Source of the DNA: Bacillus sp. ISL-7
GTDB lineage: Bacteria > Bacillota > Bacilli > Bacillales_B > DSM-18226
Length of the DNA: 64,000 nucleotides
Direction: 5' to 3'
Assembly: GCF_018613065.1 (NCBI RefSeq)
Contig: NZ_JAGGQW010000021.1
Span: 62,001 to 126,000 of the forward strand
Under the pieces are notes generated by a model, which did no database searches, had not been told where the DNA came from, and saw nothing but the letters and a program-made list of their open reading frames with translations. Of the stretch, positions 56,659 through 64,000 are shown piece by piece (within the stretch, counting starts at the first letter, position 1; each line of letters starts with the position of its first letter). A program made the translations under genes and the position numbers.

Positions 56659-58324
56659 GGGAATCTCCCTTCTTCATGTCCTGAGCAAATTCAATCATTG
56701 ATGATAAATTTTCCATTTTAATTCGCATTTCGCCTTCGGATGAGGATTGTCCAAAAATATCGATTAAATGGTCTTCTATATTGCCAAATTCCAACTTTGT
56801 TAATATATCGTCAAGTTCACCAATTACTTTTTCAAATAAATGTATTTTCTCATAAAGAAGCTTCAAAATATGTTCTTCGACAGTATTTTTTATCGCAAAA
56901 TTATAAATCATGACATCCTTTTCCTGGCCCAGACGATGGATACGACCAATTCGTTGTTCGAGCCTCATTGGATTCCATGGCAAATCAAAGTTAATTATAT
57001 GATTACAAAATTGAAGGTTAATTCCTTCACCGCCTGCTTCAGTTGCAATAAGGACTTGAGCATGCTTTTGGAATAATTCTCTCATCCAGTCCTTTTTTCC
57101 ACGCTTAAAGCCGCCCCGAAAAGGGACAGATGAAATTCCATGCTGTTTTAAATACCATTGGAGGTACATTTGTGTTGCTCGGTATTCTGTAAAAATAATC
57201 ACTTTATCATTTACTTTTTGAATTAATTCTAATGCTTTTTCCGCTTTTGAATTCTTCTGGACAGCTTCGACTTTTGTTATTAAATACTGAATTTGTTCTT
57301 CGAAAGCTGGGGTTGGATTTTCCTTTTTTTGCAGCATATTTTTTAATGTATAAAAAACTGCTTCTCTACTGCTGCATGCCTCACGCTGTAATGTCATTAC
57401 GGAGAATGAACTTGCCTGTGCCCAATTCCCCTCATTCTTTAATTCCGTAATTGACTCATAAAGATCTTTCTCCTCTTGAGTGCATTCAATCGGAATGGTT
57501 TCCACATGCCTTTTCGTCCACTCAATGCCTGTATCTGCCCGCCGGTTCCGAATCATAACCTTGTTTACTAATTCTTTTAAATGCTCATCATCATTTAATG
57601 AACGTGCATCTCGTTTGTATTTTTCAAAGAATGTCGTTTCGCTGCCTAAATGTCCTGGTTTTAATAATGAAACCAGATTAAAAATTTCCTCGATACGGTT
57701 TTGAATGGGCGTTGCCGTCAATAGTAAACAAAATTTCTTTTTCAGATTTTGGACAAATTCGTAATTTTTTGTTTTGTTATTTTTAAGTTTATGGGCTTCA
57801 TCAATGATAATAAGGTCATAGTCCTGCTTGAAAATGATGTCTCGATGAGGATTTCGTTTGGCCGTATCAATTGACGAAACGACAACATCACACTGTTCCC
57901 ACACATAGCTTTTCCTTTGTGAAATGGCTGGAATGAAAAATTTGCTATTCAACTCCATCGACCATTGAGTAACTAAGGATGCAGGGACAAGAATCAATAC
58001 CTTTTTTACCAATCCACGAATCATATATTCTTTTAGAATGAGCCCGGCCTCAATCGTTTTTCCGAGTCCTACTTCATCGGCAAGGATGGCTTTCCCATTC
58101 ATGTTTTCAATTACTTGTTTTGCTGTTTCAAGCTGGTGAGGAAGTGGGGTTAGATTGGGTAAATGGCTAGGTGCTAATAAACCCATGAAATCTGGAATGA
58201 CGAGATGTTTTTCAACTCCAATTGCTAGTTTAAAAAGTTCCCAATTCCCCCATGGACCATCGTTTTCAATTCTATGTAAAAAATCATCCTTCCAAGAGGA
58301 ATCAAATTCAATTTCGATCGACAT
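56636..58324 (-). CDS. yqhH: SNF2-family helicase-like ATPase YqhH
   Basis: A 562-residue superfamily 2 Snf2/RapA-like ATPase. Motif I is ILADEVGLGKTIEAGLIL, motif II is LIIIDEAHKLKN, motif III is LLLTATPIQN, motif V is EAGGEGINLQ and motif VI is LEQRIGRIHRLGQ. No extra nuclease domain is visible. The role in Bacillus is not established; RapA-like remodelling of RNA polymerase is one possibility. Ribosome site AAAGGAG. Confidence 0.88.
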   Translation of the reverse strand: MSIEIEFDSSWKDDFLHRIENDGPWGNWELFKLAIGVEKHLVIPDFMGLLAPSHLPNLTPLPHQLETAKQVIENMNGKAILADEVGLGKTIEAGLILKEYMIRGLVKKVLILVPASLVTQWSMELNSKFFIPAISQRKSYVWEQCDVVVSSIDTAKRNPHRDIIFKQDYDLIIIDEAHKLKNNKTKNYEFVQNLKKKFCLLLTATPIQNRIEEIFNLVSLLKPGHLGSETTFFEKYKRDARSLNDDEHLKELVNKVMIRNRRADTGIEWTKRHVETIPIECTQEEKDLYESITELKNEGNWAQASSFSVMTLQREACSSREAVFYTLKNMLQKKENPTPAFEEQIQYLITKVEAVQKNSKAEKALELIQKVNDKVIIFTEYRATQMYLQWYLKQHGISSVPFRGGFKRGKKDWMRELFQKHAQVLIATEAGGEGINLQFCNHIINFDLPWNPMRLEQRIGRIHRLGQEKDVMIYNFAIKNTVEEHILKLLYEKIHLFEKVIGELDDILTKLEFGNIEDHLIDIFGQSSSEGEMRIKMENLSSMIEFAQDMKKGDSHAAAGNS

Positions 58325-58511
58325 GGTTCCAACTCCTTTTTGTTCAATTTCCAGCTTTTTGCTTTTCTAATAAAGTTATTGCTCAATGTATTATTTTAAT
58401 GGTAGGATGATAATAGCTTTGAATGTTTTAAATATTTTAATAAGGTAATTTATTTTATAAGTATAATTAGTATGACCAGTTTAGATAATATTATAATGCG
58501 AATGATAACAA

Positions 58512-58664
58512 GGGGAGAGACTACTTATGTAGCGCCGAAGGAGCAAGCAGAAATGTGAATCTCTCAGGCAAAAGAACTCTTGTAGGACGCAGCTCTGGAG
58601 AGCGCTGCTAGCTTTAAGCAGCCACCAAAGGGGAAAGCCTTTTTAGGTAAACTTTCAGGTGCAA
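58512..58664 (+). promoter_or_regulatory. Tandem glycine riboswitch
   Basis: Two glycine aptamers precede gcvT. The first (about 58512-58603) shows the hallmarks GCGCCGAAGGAGCAA, AATCTCTCAGGCAAAAG and CTCTGGAGAG. The second (about 58604-58672) shows CCACCAAAGGGGAAAGCC, ACTTTCAGGTG and AAGGACAGAG. Glycine binding should permit readthrough into the cleavage operon. The rest of the yqhH-gcvT gap holds an AT-rich promoter region (TATAAT at about 58491) and the terminator. Confidence 0.95.
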
Positions 58665-58710
58665 GGACAGAGACCTTCTTACGTTTCATAGGAGGTCTCT
58701 GTCCTTTTTT
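58665..58710 (+). terminator. Riboswitch-controlled terminator of gcv
   Basis: GGACAGAGACC and GGTCTCTGTCC arms (11 bp) followed by T6. The left arm overlaps the 3' end of the second aptamer, so aptamer folding and termination are mutually exclusive. Confidence 0.92.
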
Positions 58711-58757
58711 ATATTATCTAATGAATAATTTTCGCCAAAGATTGAAGGGGGATTAAG

Positions 58758-59864
58758 ATGTCTGAATTAAAACGAACTCCACTTTTTGATGTGTATAAAG
58801 AATGGGGTGGAAAAACTATTGATTTTGGTGGCTGGGCACTGCCGGTCCAATTCTCTAGCATTAAAGAAGAGCATGAAGCTGTTCGCTCTAGTGCAGGATT
58901 ATTTGATGTTTCCCATATGGGTGAAGTAGAAGTAAAAGGCACTAATAGCTTAGCATTTTTACAAAAAATGATGACTAATGACATTTCAAAAGTAAAGAAT
59001 GGAGGTGCCCAGTACACCGCCATGTGTTATGAAAATGGCGGTACTGTTGATGACCTGCTTGTATATAAGATTGAAGACAATCATTACCTTTTAGTAGTAA
59101 ACGCGTCAAATATTGAAAAAGATTACAAATGGCTTGAAGACCATTTATCTGGTGATGTCTCTTTAGAAAATTTATCGGAAAAAACAGCACAGCTGGCTAT
59201 CCAGGGACCACTTGCGGAAAAAGTATTGCAAAAGCTTGCGGGAGATAATGATTTAAGCCAAATTGGCTTTTTCAAATTCCAACAAGATGTAATCCTAAAT
59301 GGGAAAAAGGCACTTGTATCAAGAACTGGTTATACTGGTGAAGATGGCTTTGAAGTATATTGCGATGCAGAAGATGTTGTTGACCTTTGGAGAGACATTT
59401 TAACTGCAGGTAAAGAAGATGGAGTAATCCCCTGTGGATTAGGTTCACGCGACACACTTCGCTTTGAAGCAGTTTTAGCGCTTTATGGTCAAGAACTATC
59501 TCCAGAAATTTCACCACTTGAAGCTGGAATTGGCTTCGCTGTGAAATTAAACAAAGAAGATGACTTTATCGGGAAACAAGCGTTGATCCAACAAAAAGAA
59601 AAGGGCTTAACAAGAAAATTGGTTGGAATCGAAATGATTGATCGTGGGATTCCGCGTCATGGCTACCCTGTTTATAAAGGTGATCAGTTAATTGGTGAGG
59701 TTACAACTGGAACGCAATCACCCACGTTAAAGAGAAATATTGGTCTTGCCCTAATCAATGCAGAATTTGCGGGTCTTGAATCCGAAGTTGAGGTTGAAAT
59801 TCGCGGCAAACGTTTAAAAGCTACTGTAGTTCCAACACCTTTTTATAAAAAAGAAAAGAAATAA
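58758..59864 (+). CDS. gcvT: Aminomethyltransferase, glycine cleavage T protein
   Basis: A 368-residue folate-dependent enzyme that transfers the methylene group to THF and releases ammonia. N-terminal [20 protein letters not shown] is typical. It has [28 protein letters not shown] and the folate-site [15 protein letters not shown]. Strong GGGGG site. First gene of the gcvT-PA-PB operon. Confidence 0.95.
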   Translation: MSELKRTPLFDVYKEWGGKTIDFGGWALPVQFSSIKEEHEAVRSSAGLFDVSHMGEVEVKGTNSLAFLQKMMTNDISKVKNGGAQYTAMCYENGGTVDDLLVYKIEDNHYLLVVNASNIEKDYKWLEDHLSGDVSLENLSEKTAQLAIQGPLAEKVLQKLAGDNDLSQIGFFKFQQDVILNGKKALVSRTGYTGEDGFEVYCDAEDVVDLWRDILTAGKEDGVIPCGLGSRDTLRFEAVLALYGQELSPEISPLEAGIGFAVKLNKEDDFIGKQALIQQKEKGLTRKLVGIEMIDRGIPRHGYPVYKGDQLIGEVTTGTQSPTLKRNIGLALINAEFAGLESEVEVEIRGKRLKATVVPTPFYKKEKK

Positions 59865-59882
59865 GAGAAGGGAGTTAGGTTT

Positions 59883-61229
59883 ATGAAACATCGCTATTTA
59901 CCTATGACTGAACAAGATAAGAAGACTATGCTTGAGGCAATTGGTGTTTCCTCTATTGATGAACTGTTTAGCGATATTCCTGAGAAAGTAAGATTTAAGG
60001 GTGAGTACAATATAAAAGCGGCAAAGTCTGAAACGGACTTAATGAAAGAACTTTTTAAGATGGCTAGTCGGAACGCTGACCTGAAAAGAAACGTATCTTT
60101 TATAGGTGCAGGTGTTTATGACCATTACATGCCTGTAATTGTCGACCATGTTATTTCTAGATCAGAATTTTACACAGCTTATACACCTTATCAGCCAGAA
60201 ATTTCACAAGGTGAACTTCAAGCTATCTTTGAATTCCAAACAATGATTTGTGAGTTAACTGGAATGGATGTTGCCAACTCGTCGATGTATGATGGCGGAA
60301 CTGCACTTGCTGAAGCAGCGATGCTTAGTGCAGGCCATACCAAACGAAAAACAATAGTTGTTTCCAGTGCTGTACATCCAGAATCACGTGATGTTCTTAA
60401 AACTTATGCAAAGGGTCAGTACCTTAATGTGATTGAAGTGCCAGTCAAAGATGGTGTAACAGATCTAGACGCATTAAAAGGACTTGTTAATGAAGATGTT
60501 GCAGCCGTTATCGTCCAATATCCAAACTTCTTTGGGAGAGTCGAGCCGTTAAAAGAGCTTGAGGAAATCATTCATGCAAATAAGTCCATGTTTGTTGTTT
60601 CAAGTAACCCACTGTCCCTTGGGGTATTAACACCTCCAGGTAAATTTGGTGCTGACATCGTTATTGGTGATGCGCAGCCATTTGGGATCCCAACTGCCTT
60701 TGGCGGACCGCACTGCGGATATTTTGCTGTCACTACTAAGTTAATGCGGAAAGTTCCAGGCCGTCTTGTTGGACAGACAACGGATGATCAAGGGCGCCGT
60801 GGTTTTGTCTTAACACTGCAAGCACGTGAACAGCATATCCGACGTGATAAGGCTACATCAAATATTTGCTCCAATCAGGCATTAAATGCCCTCGCTGCAT
60901 CTGTAGCGATGACCGCACTTGGTAAAAAGGGTGTCAGGGAAATGGCTGCGGCCAACTTGCAAAAAGCTCATTATGCGAAAAACGCTTTCAAGGAAGCTGG
61001 CTTTGAAGTTGGTTATGATGGCCATTCCTTCAATGAATTCGTTGTGAAATTAACTAAGCCTGTAAAAGAAATCAATCAAAACCTTTTACAAAAAGGAATA
61101 ATCGGGGGCTATGATCTAGGGCGTGATTATTCAGAACTGGCTAACCATATGCTGATTGCTGTAACAGAACAAAGATCGAAGGAAGAAATTGATACTCTAG
61201 TGAAAGAATTGGGGGATTTCCATGCATAA
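59883..61229 (+). CDS. gcvPA: Glycine dehydrogenase (decarboxylating) subunit 1
   Basis: A 448-residue subunit of the split P protein, homologous to the N-terminal half of E. coli GcvP. N-terminal [20 protein letters not shown] and [16 protein letters not shown] are typical; [19 protein letters not shown] follows. The PLP lysine is on the other subunit. It overlaps gcvPB by 8 nt. Confidence 0.95.
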   Translation: MKHRYLPMTEQDKKTMLEAIGVSSIDELFSDIPEKVRFKGEYNIKAAKSETDLMKELFKMASRNADLKRNVSFIGAGVYDHYMPVIVDHVISRSEFYTAYTPYQPEISQGELQAIFEFQTMICELTGMDVANSSMYDGGTALAEAAMLSAGHTKRKTIVVSSAVHPESRDVLKTYAKGQYLNVIEVPVKDGVTDLDALKGLVNEDVAAVIVQYPNFFGRVEPLKELEEIIHANKSMFVVSSNPLSLGVLTPPGKFGADIVIGDAQPFGIPTAFGGPHCGYFAVTTKLMRKVPGRLVGQTTDDQGRRGFVLTLQAREQHIRRDKATSNICSNQALNALAASVAMTALGKKGVREMAAANLQKAHYAKNAFKEAGFEVGYDGHSFNEFVVKLTKPVKEINQNLLQKGIIGGYDLGRDYSELANHMLIAVTEQRSKEEIDTLVKELGDFHA

Positions 61230-62682
61230 TCAAGACCAGGCACTCATTTTTGAACTTAGCACACCAGGACGCATCGGCTACAGCCTGCCGGAAATGGATG
61301 TACCGGAACTAGATCTCAGCGGTCTCCTTCCTGATGGTTACCTTCGTACAGAAGAGCCTGAACTTCCTGAAGTTTCGGAGCTTGATATTATGCGCCACTA
61401 CACTGCCCTTTCGAGGAGAAATCATGGCGTCGATTCAGGATTCTATCCACTAGGCTCGTGTACGATGAAATATAATCCGAAAATCAACGAAAATGTAGCG
61501 CGTTTTAACGGATTTGCACATGTACATCCGCTGCAAGATGAAAGCTCTGTTCAAGGTGCTCTTGAACTTTTATACGATTTGCAGGAGCATTTAATCGAAA
61601 TAACAGGTATGGATGAAGTGACCTTGCAACCTGCGGCAGGGGCTCATGGGGAATGGACAGGTTTAATGATGATCCGTGCTTATCATGAGGCTAACGGTGA
61701 TATGAACCGTACAAAAGTAATCGTCCCTGATTCTGCTCATGGTACGAACCCAGCTTCCGCTACGATTGCTGGTCTAGAAACAATTACCGTTAAATCAAAT
61801 GAACATGGTCTTGTCGACCTTGAAGATTTAAGAAGGGTTGTTGGCGAAGATACTGCTGCATTAATGTTAACCAACCCGAATACGCTTGGACTATTTGAAG
61901 AAAACATTCTTGAATTGGCTGAAATTGTCCATGAAGCCGGTGGTAAGCTTTATTATGATGGAGCAAACTTAAATGCAGTTCTTTCAAAAGCAAGACCTGG
62001 AGATATGGGATTTGATGTTGTTCACTTAAATCTTCATAAAACATTCACTGGCCCACATGGCGGTGGTGGCCCTGGTTCCGGTCCTGTCGGGGTGAAGGCA
62101 GACCTTATCCCGTTCTTACCGAAACCGATTATCACAAAGCAAGGCGAAGAATATGTCCTTGATTATGACCGCCCGCAATCAATTGGCCGTGTGAAGCCAT
62201 ATTACGGAAACTTCGGTATCAATGTTCGTGCTTACACATACATCCGCTCGATGGGACCAGATGGCTTAAAAGCGGTAACAGAGTACGCTGTATTAAATGC
62301 GAACTACATGATGAGAAGGCTTGCTGAATATTATGATCTACCATTTGATAGACATTGTAAGCATGAATTTGTACTCAGTGGAAGACGTCAGAAAAAATTA
62401 GGCGTTCGTACATTGGATATTGCGAAACGTCTGCTTGATTTTGGCTACCACCCACCAACCATTTACTTCCCATTAAATGTGGAAGAGTGTATTATGATCG
62501 AACCGACAGAGACCGAATCAAAAGAGACACTGGATTCGTTCATCGATATTATGATCCAAATTGCTAAAGAAGTGGAAGAAAATCCAGAAATCGTTCAAGA
62601 AGCACCACATACAACAGTGGTTGGCCGGATGGACGAAACAAAAGCAGCCCGTAAACCAATTTTGAAATACCAAGAAGCTTAA
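61222..62682 (+). CDS. gcvPB: Glycine dehydrogenase (decarboxylating) subunit 2
   Basis: A 486-residue PLP-binding subunit of the P protein. It has [28 protein letters not shown] and the PLP lysine motif [18 protein letters not shown]. With GcvPA it decarboxylates glycine onto the lipoyl H protein (gcvH is elsewhere). The nearby lipM supplies lipoylation of that protein. Confidence 0.95.
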   Translation: MHNQDQALIFELSTPGRIGYSLPEMDVPELDLSGLLPDGYLRTEEPELPEVSELDIMRHYTALSRRNHGVDSGFYPLGSCTMKYNPKINENVARFNGFAHVHPLQDESSVQGALELLYDLQEHLIEITGMDEVTLQPAAGAHGEWTGLMMIRAYHEANGDMNRTKVIVPDSAHGTNPASATIAGLETITVKSNEHGLVDLEDLRRVVGEDTAALMLTNPNTLGLFEENILELAEIVHEAGGKLYYDGANLNAVLSKARPGDMGFDVVHLNLHKTFTGPHGGGGPGSGPVGVKADLIPFLPKPIITKQGEEYVLDYDRPQSIGRVKPYYGNFGINVRAYTYIRSMGPDGLKAVTEYAVLNANYMMRRLAEYYDLPFDRHCKHEFVLSGRRQKKLGVRTLDIAKRLLDFGYHPPTIYFPLNVEECIMIEPTETESKETLDSFIDIMIQIAKEVEENPEIVQEAPHTTVVGRMDETKAARKPILKYQEA

Positions 62683-62690
62683 TAAAAGGA

Positions 62691-62723
62691 AAGGTCAGAT
62701 TCGAAAAATAATCTGACCTTTTA
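62691..62723 (+). terminator. Terminator after gcvPB
   Basis: AAGGTCAGATT and AATCTGACCTT arms with an 8-nt loop, then TTTT. Confidence 0.88.
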
Positions 62724-62747
62724 TCTTGTGTAGCAGTTTTTGAAATT

Positions 62748-62773
62748 TAAAAAGGCTCCGAATCCGGAACCTT
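62748..62773 (-). terminator. Terminator after yqhL
   Basis: On the minus strand, AAGGTTCCG and CGGAGCCTT arms (one G-T pair) are followed by TTT. Confidence 0.78.
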
Positions 62774-62783
62774 TAATGGTATC

Positions 62784-63167
62784 TTATTTCTTAGTTTTTA
62801 CTTTACCTGACCATTTTTTGAACCCGCCTTGTAGCTGAGTAAGGTCTCGATAGCCTTTTCGGTGTAAGAATTGGGCTGCACGTGCACTGCGCATTCCACT
62901 CTGGCAATACAAATATACTGGCATATCAGAACGGATTTCTTTCATACGCATTTTCATTTGCGACATTGGGATATTACGTGCTCCTAAAATATGGCCGCCT
63001 TCGAATTCGTTTGCTTCACGAACATCTATTAGTTGTGCCTTTCTGTACCCCGCACGGAAGTCTTCTTCTGTTACCGTTTTAACAATTCTTTTCTGATAGA
63101 AAAATGTAAAAACGGAATAAATGATAACTGCTACAATGATGATTAATAATGGATAAAGTGAACTCAA
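62784..63167 (-). CDS. yqhL: Rhodanese-like protein YqhL
   Basis: A 127-residue protein with an N-terminal membrane anchor (SLYPLLIIIVAVIIYSVFTFF) and one rhodanese domain (LIDVREANEFEGGHI, then the active-site Cys in YLYCQSGMRSARAA). It probably handles persulfide or sulfur transfer at the membrane. The TTG start at 63167 has AAAGGAG about 10 nt upstream and gives the usual family length; an 18-codon extension lacks a ribosome site. Confidence 0.87.
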   Translation of the reverse strand: MSSLYPLLIIIVAVIIYSVFTFFYQKRIVKTVTEEDFRAGYRKAQLIDVREANEFEGGHILGARNIPMSQMKMRMKEIRSDMPVYLYCQSGMRSARAAQFLHRKGYRDLTQLQGGFKKWSGKVKTKK

Positions 63168-63360
63168 TTTCTTTTTGCTCCTTTCAAGCTTTCCTGCACT
63201 AGTATTTATTATATAAGTCAATCCGATAAAGATAAAGATGAATGCAAAAAAATCTTTTGATATTGCCTAAATAATTATAGCAGAAACATCTTATTTTGAA
63301 TCTATATCAGATTTTGGTAGACTTAATTACGATATAATTATAAAAAAATGAGGTTTTAGA

Positions 63361-64000
63361 ATGAAAAAAGAAGTTTGGCGTTTTATTGATACTGGAAATA
63401 GTTCACCATCTTTTAATATGGCTTTAGATGAAGCGTTACTCGATTGGCATAGTGAAGGGAAATTTCCTCCAGTGATTCGTTTCTATGGCTGGGATCCGGC
63501 AACGCTATCAGTAGGATATTTTCAAAAGGTAGAGAAAGAAATTGATATGGAAGCAGTTAAGGCTCACCAATTAGGTTTCGTAAGAAGACCTACAGGAGGA
63601 CGTGGCGTTCTGCACGAGCATGAACTTACCTATAGTGTCATCGTTTCTGAAGAACATCCAGAAATGCCTAATTCTGTTACAGAGGCATACCGAGTAATTT
63701 CTGAAGGGATTTTAAAAGGTTTTCACCATTTAGGACTTGAGGCATATTTTGCTGTCCCAAAAACAGCAGAAGAACGGGATGCATTGAAAAACCCTCGCTC
63801 TGCAGTATGCTTTGATGCTCCAAGCTGGTATGAGCTTGTGGTGGAAGGCAGGAAGGTTGCCGGCAGTGCACAAACGAGACAAAAGGGTGTAATTCTACAG
63901 CACGGCTCCATTCTGTTAGATTTAGATGAAGATAAGCTATTTAGTTTATTTAAATATCCAAGTGAGAGAGTTAAGGAACGTATGAGAAAAGCATTTAAGG
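63361..64000 (+). CDS. lipM: Octanoyltransferase LipM (partial)
   Basis: The first 213 codons of a protein that is normally about 278 residues; it runs off the window. It transfers octanoyl from acyl carrier protein to GcvH at the start of lipoate synthesis. It has [18 protein letters not shown] and the catalytic Cys150 in [15 protein letters not shown], followed by [14 protein letters not shown] precedes the ATG. The position after gcv-yqhL is conserved, and the substrate GcvH belongs to the same pathway. Confidence 0.93.
   Translation, partial: MKKEVWRFIDTGNSSPSFNMALDEALLDWHSEGKFPPVIRFYGWDPATLSVGYFQKVEKEIDMEAVKAHQLGFVRRPTGGRGVLHEHELTYSVIVSEEHPEMPNSVTEAYRVISEGILKGFHHLGLEAYFAVPKTAEERDALKNPRSAVCFDAPSWYELVVEGRKVAGSAQTRQKGVILQHGSILLDLDEDKLFSLFKYPSERVKERMRKAFK

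Overview
The window is chromosomal DNA from a low-GC, endospore-type Bacillaceae bacterium. It is not a B. subtilis-group strain; it looks closer to Neobacillus, Mesobacillus or Priestia-like genomes, but that placement is inference. Gene order follows the B. subtilis yqfF-to-yqhM stretch almost gene for gene: phoH, pgpH, ybeY, dgkA, era, recO, gly-tRNA synthetase, ccpN, dnaG, sigA, cccA, trmK, ispH, cshB, nfo, the zinc uptake operon, ispG, sodA, pbpA, pst, glcK, comG, gcv and lipM. Initiation regions, Shine-Dalgarno sites and intrinsic terminators are all typical of Bacillaceae.

Layout. 1-9.0 kb: c-di-AMP phosphodiesterase, rRNA maturation and Era, then recO, a T-box-controlled single-chain glycyl-tRNA synthetase, the CcpN repressor and the PPDK regulator. 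9.2-14.2 kb: the macromolecular synthesis operon dnaG-sigA and cytochrome c550. This part is bracketed by a decayed yqxD, an acyl-CoA dehydrogenase fragment and a 52-bp hairpin repeat array. 14.2-28 kb: tRNA methylation, isoprenoid enzymes (ispH, ispG), an RNA helicase, endonuclease IV, a zinc ABC transporter with its Zur repressor, small Yqf/Yqg proteins and an Fnr-type oxygen sensor. 28-38 kb: sodA, an MFS transporter, pbpA and a complete PhoP-box-controlled pstSCAB1B2-phoU operon. 38-51 kb: a DUF4912/glycosyltransferase pair, rpmG, folate salvage, a DUF92 protein, lactate dehydrogenase, rhomboid protease, glucokinase, small conserved proteins and a cysteine-rich ArsR-like regulator. 51-58 kb (minus strand): yqzE, the seven-gene comG competence pseudopilus operon, and yqhG-yqhH. 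58.5-64 kb: a glycine riboswitch and gcvT-gcvPA-gcvPB, a rhodanese and the start of lipM.

The genes are overwhelmingly housekeeping. I see no phage, integrase, transposase, CRISPR, toxin-antitoxin or defence island, no rRNA or tRNA genes, and nothing that amounts to a new system. The points of interest are gene decay and repeat biology. There are remnants of cdd, yqxD and an acyl-CoA dehydrogenase, and a small reading frame broken by an amber codon. There are four kinds of repeat: the 52-bp array, two different Bacillaceae-type intergenic elements (one placed exactly between comGB and comGC), and a perfect 23/1/23 palindrome squeezed between yqhG and comGA. Several genes have local features worth checking: the comGA leader, the ccpN start, and operator-like palindromes before the ArsR-like regulator.
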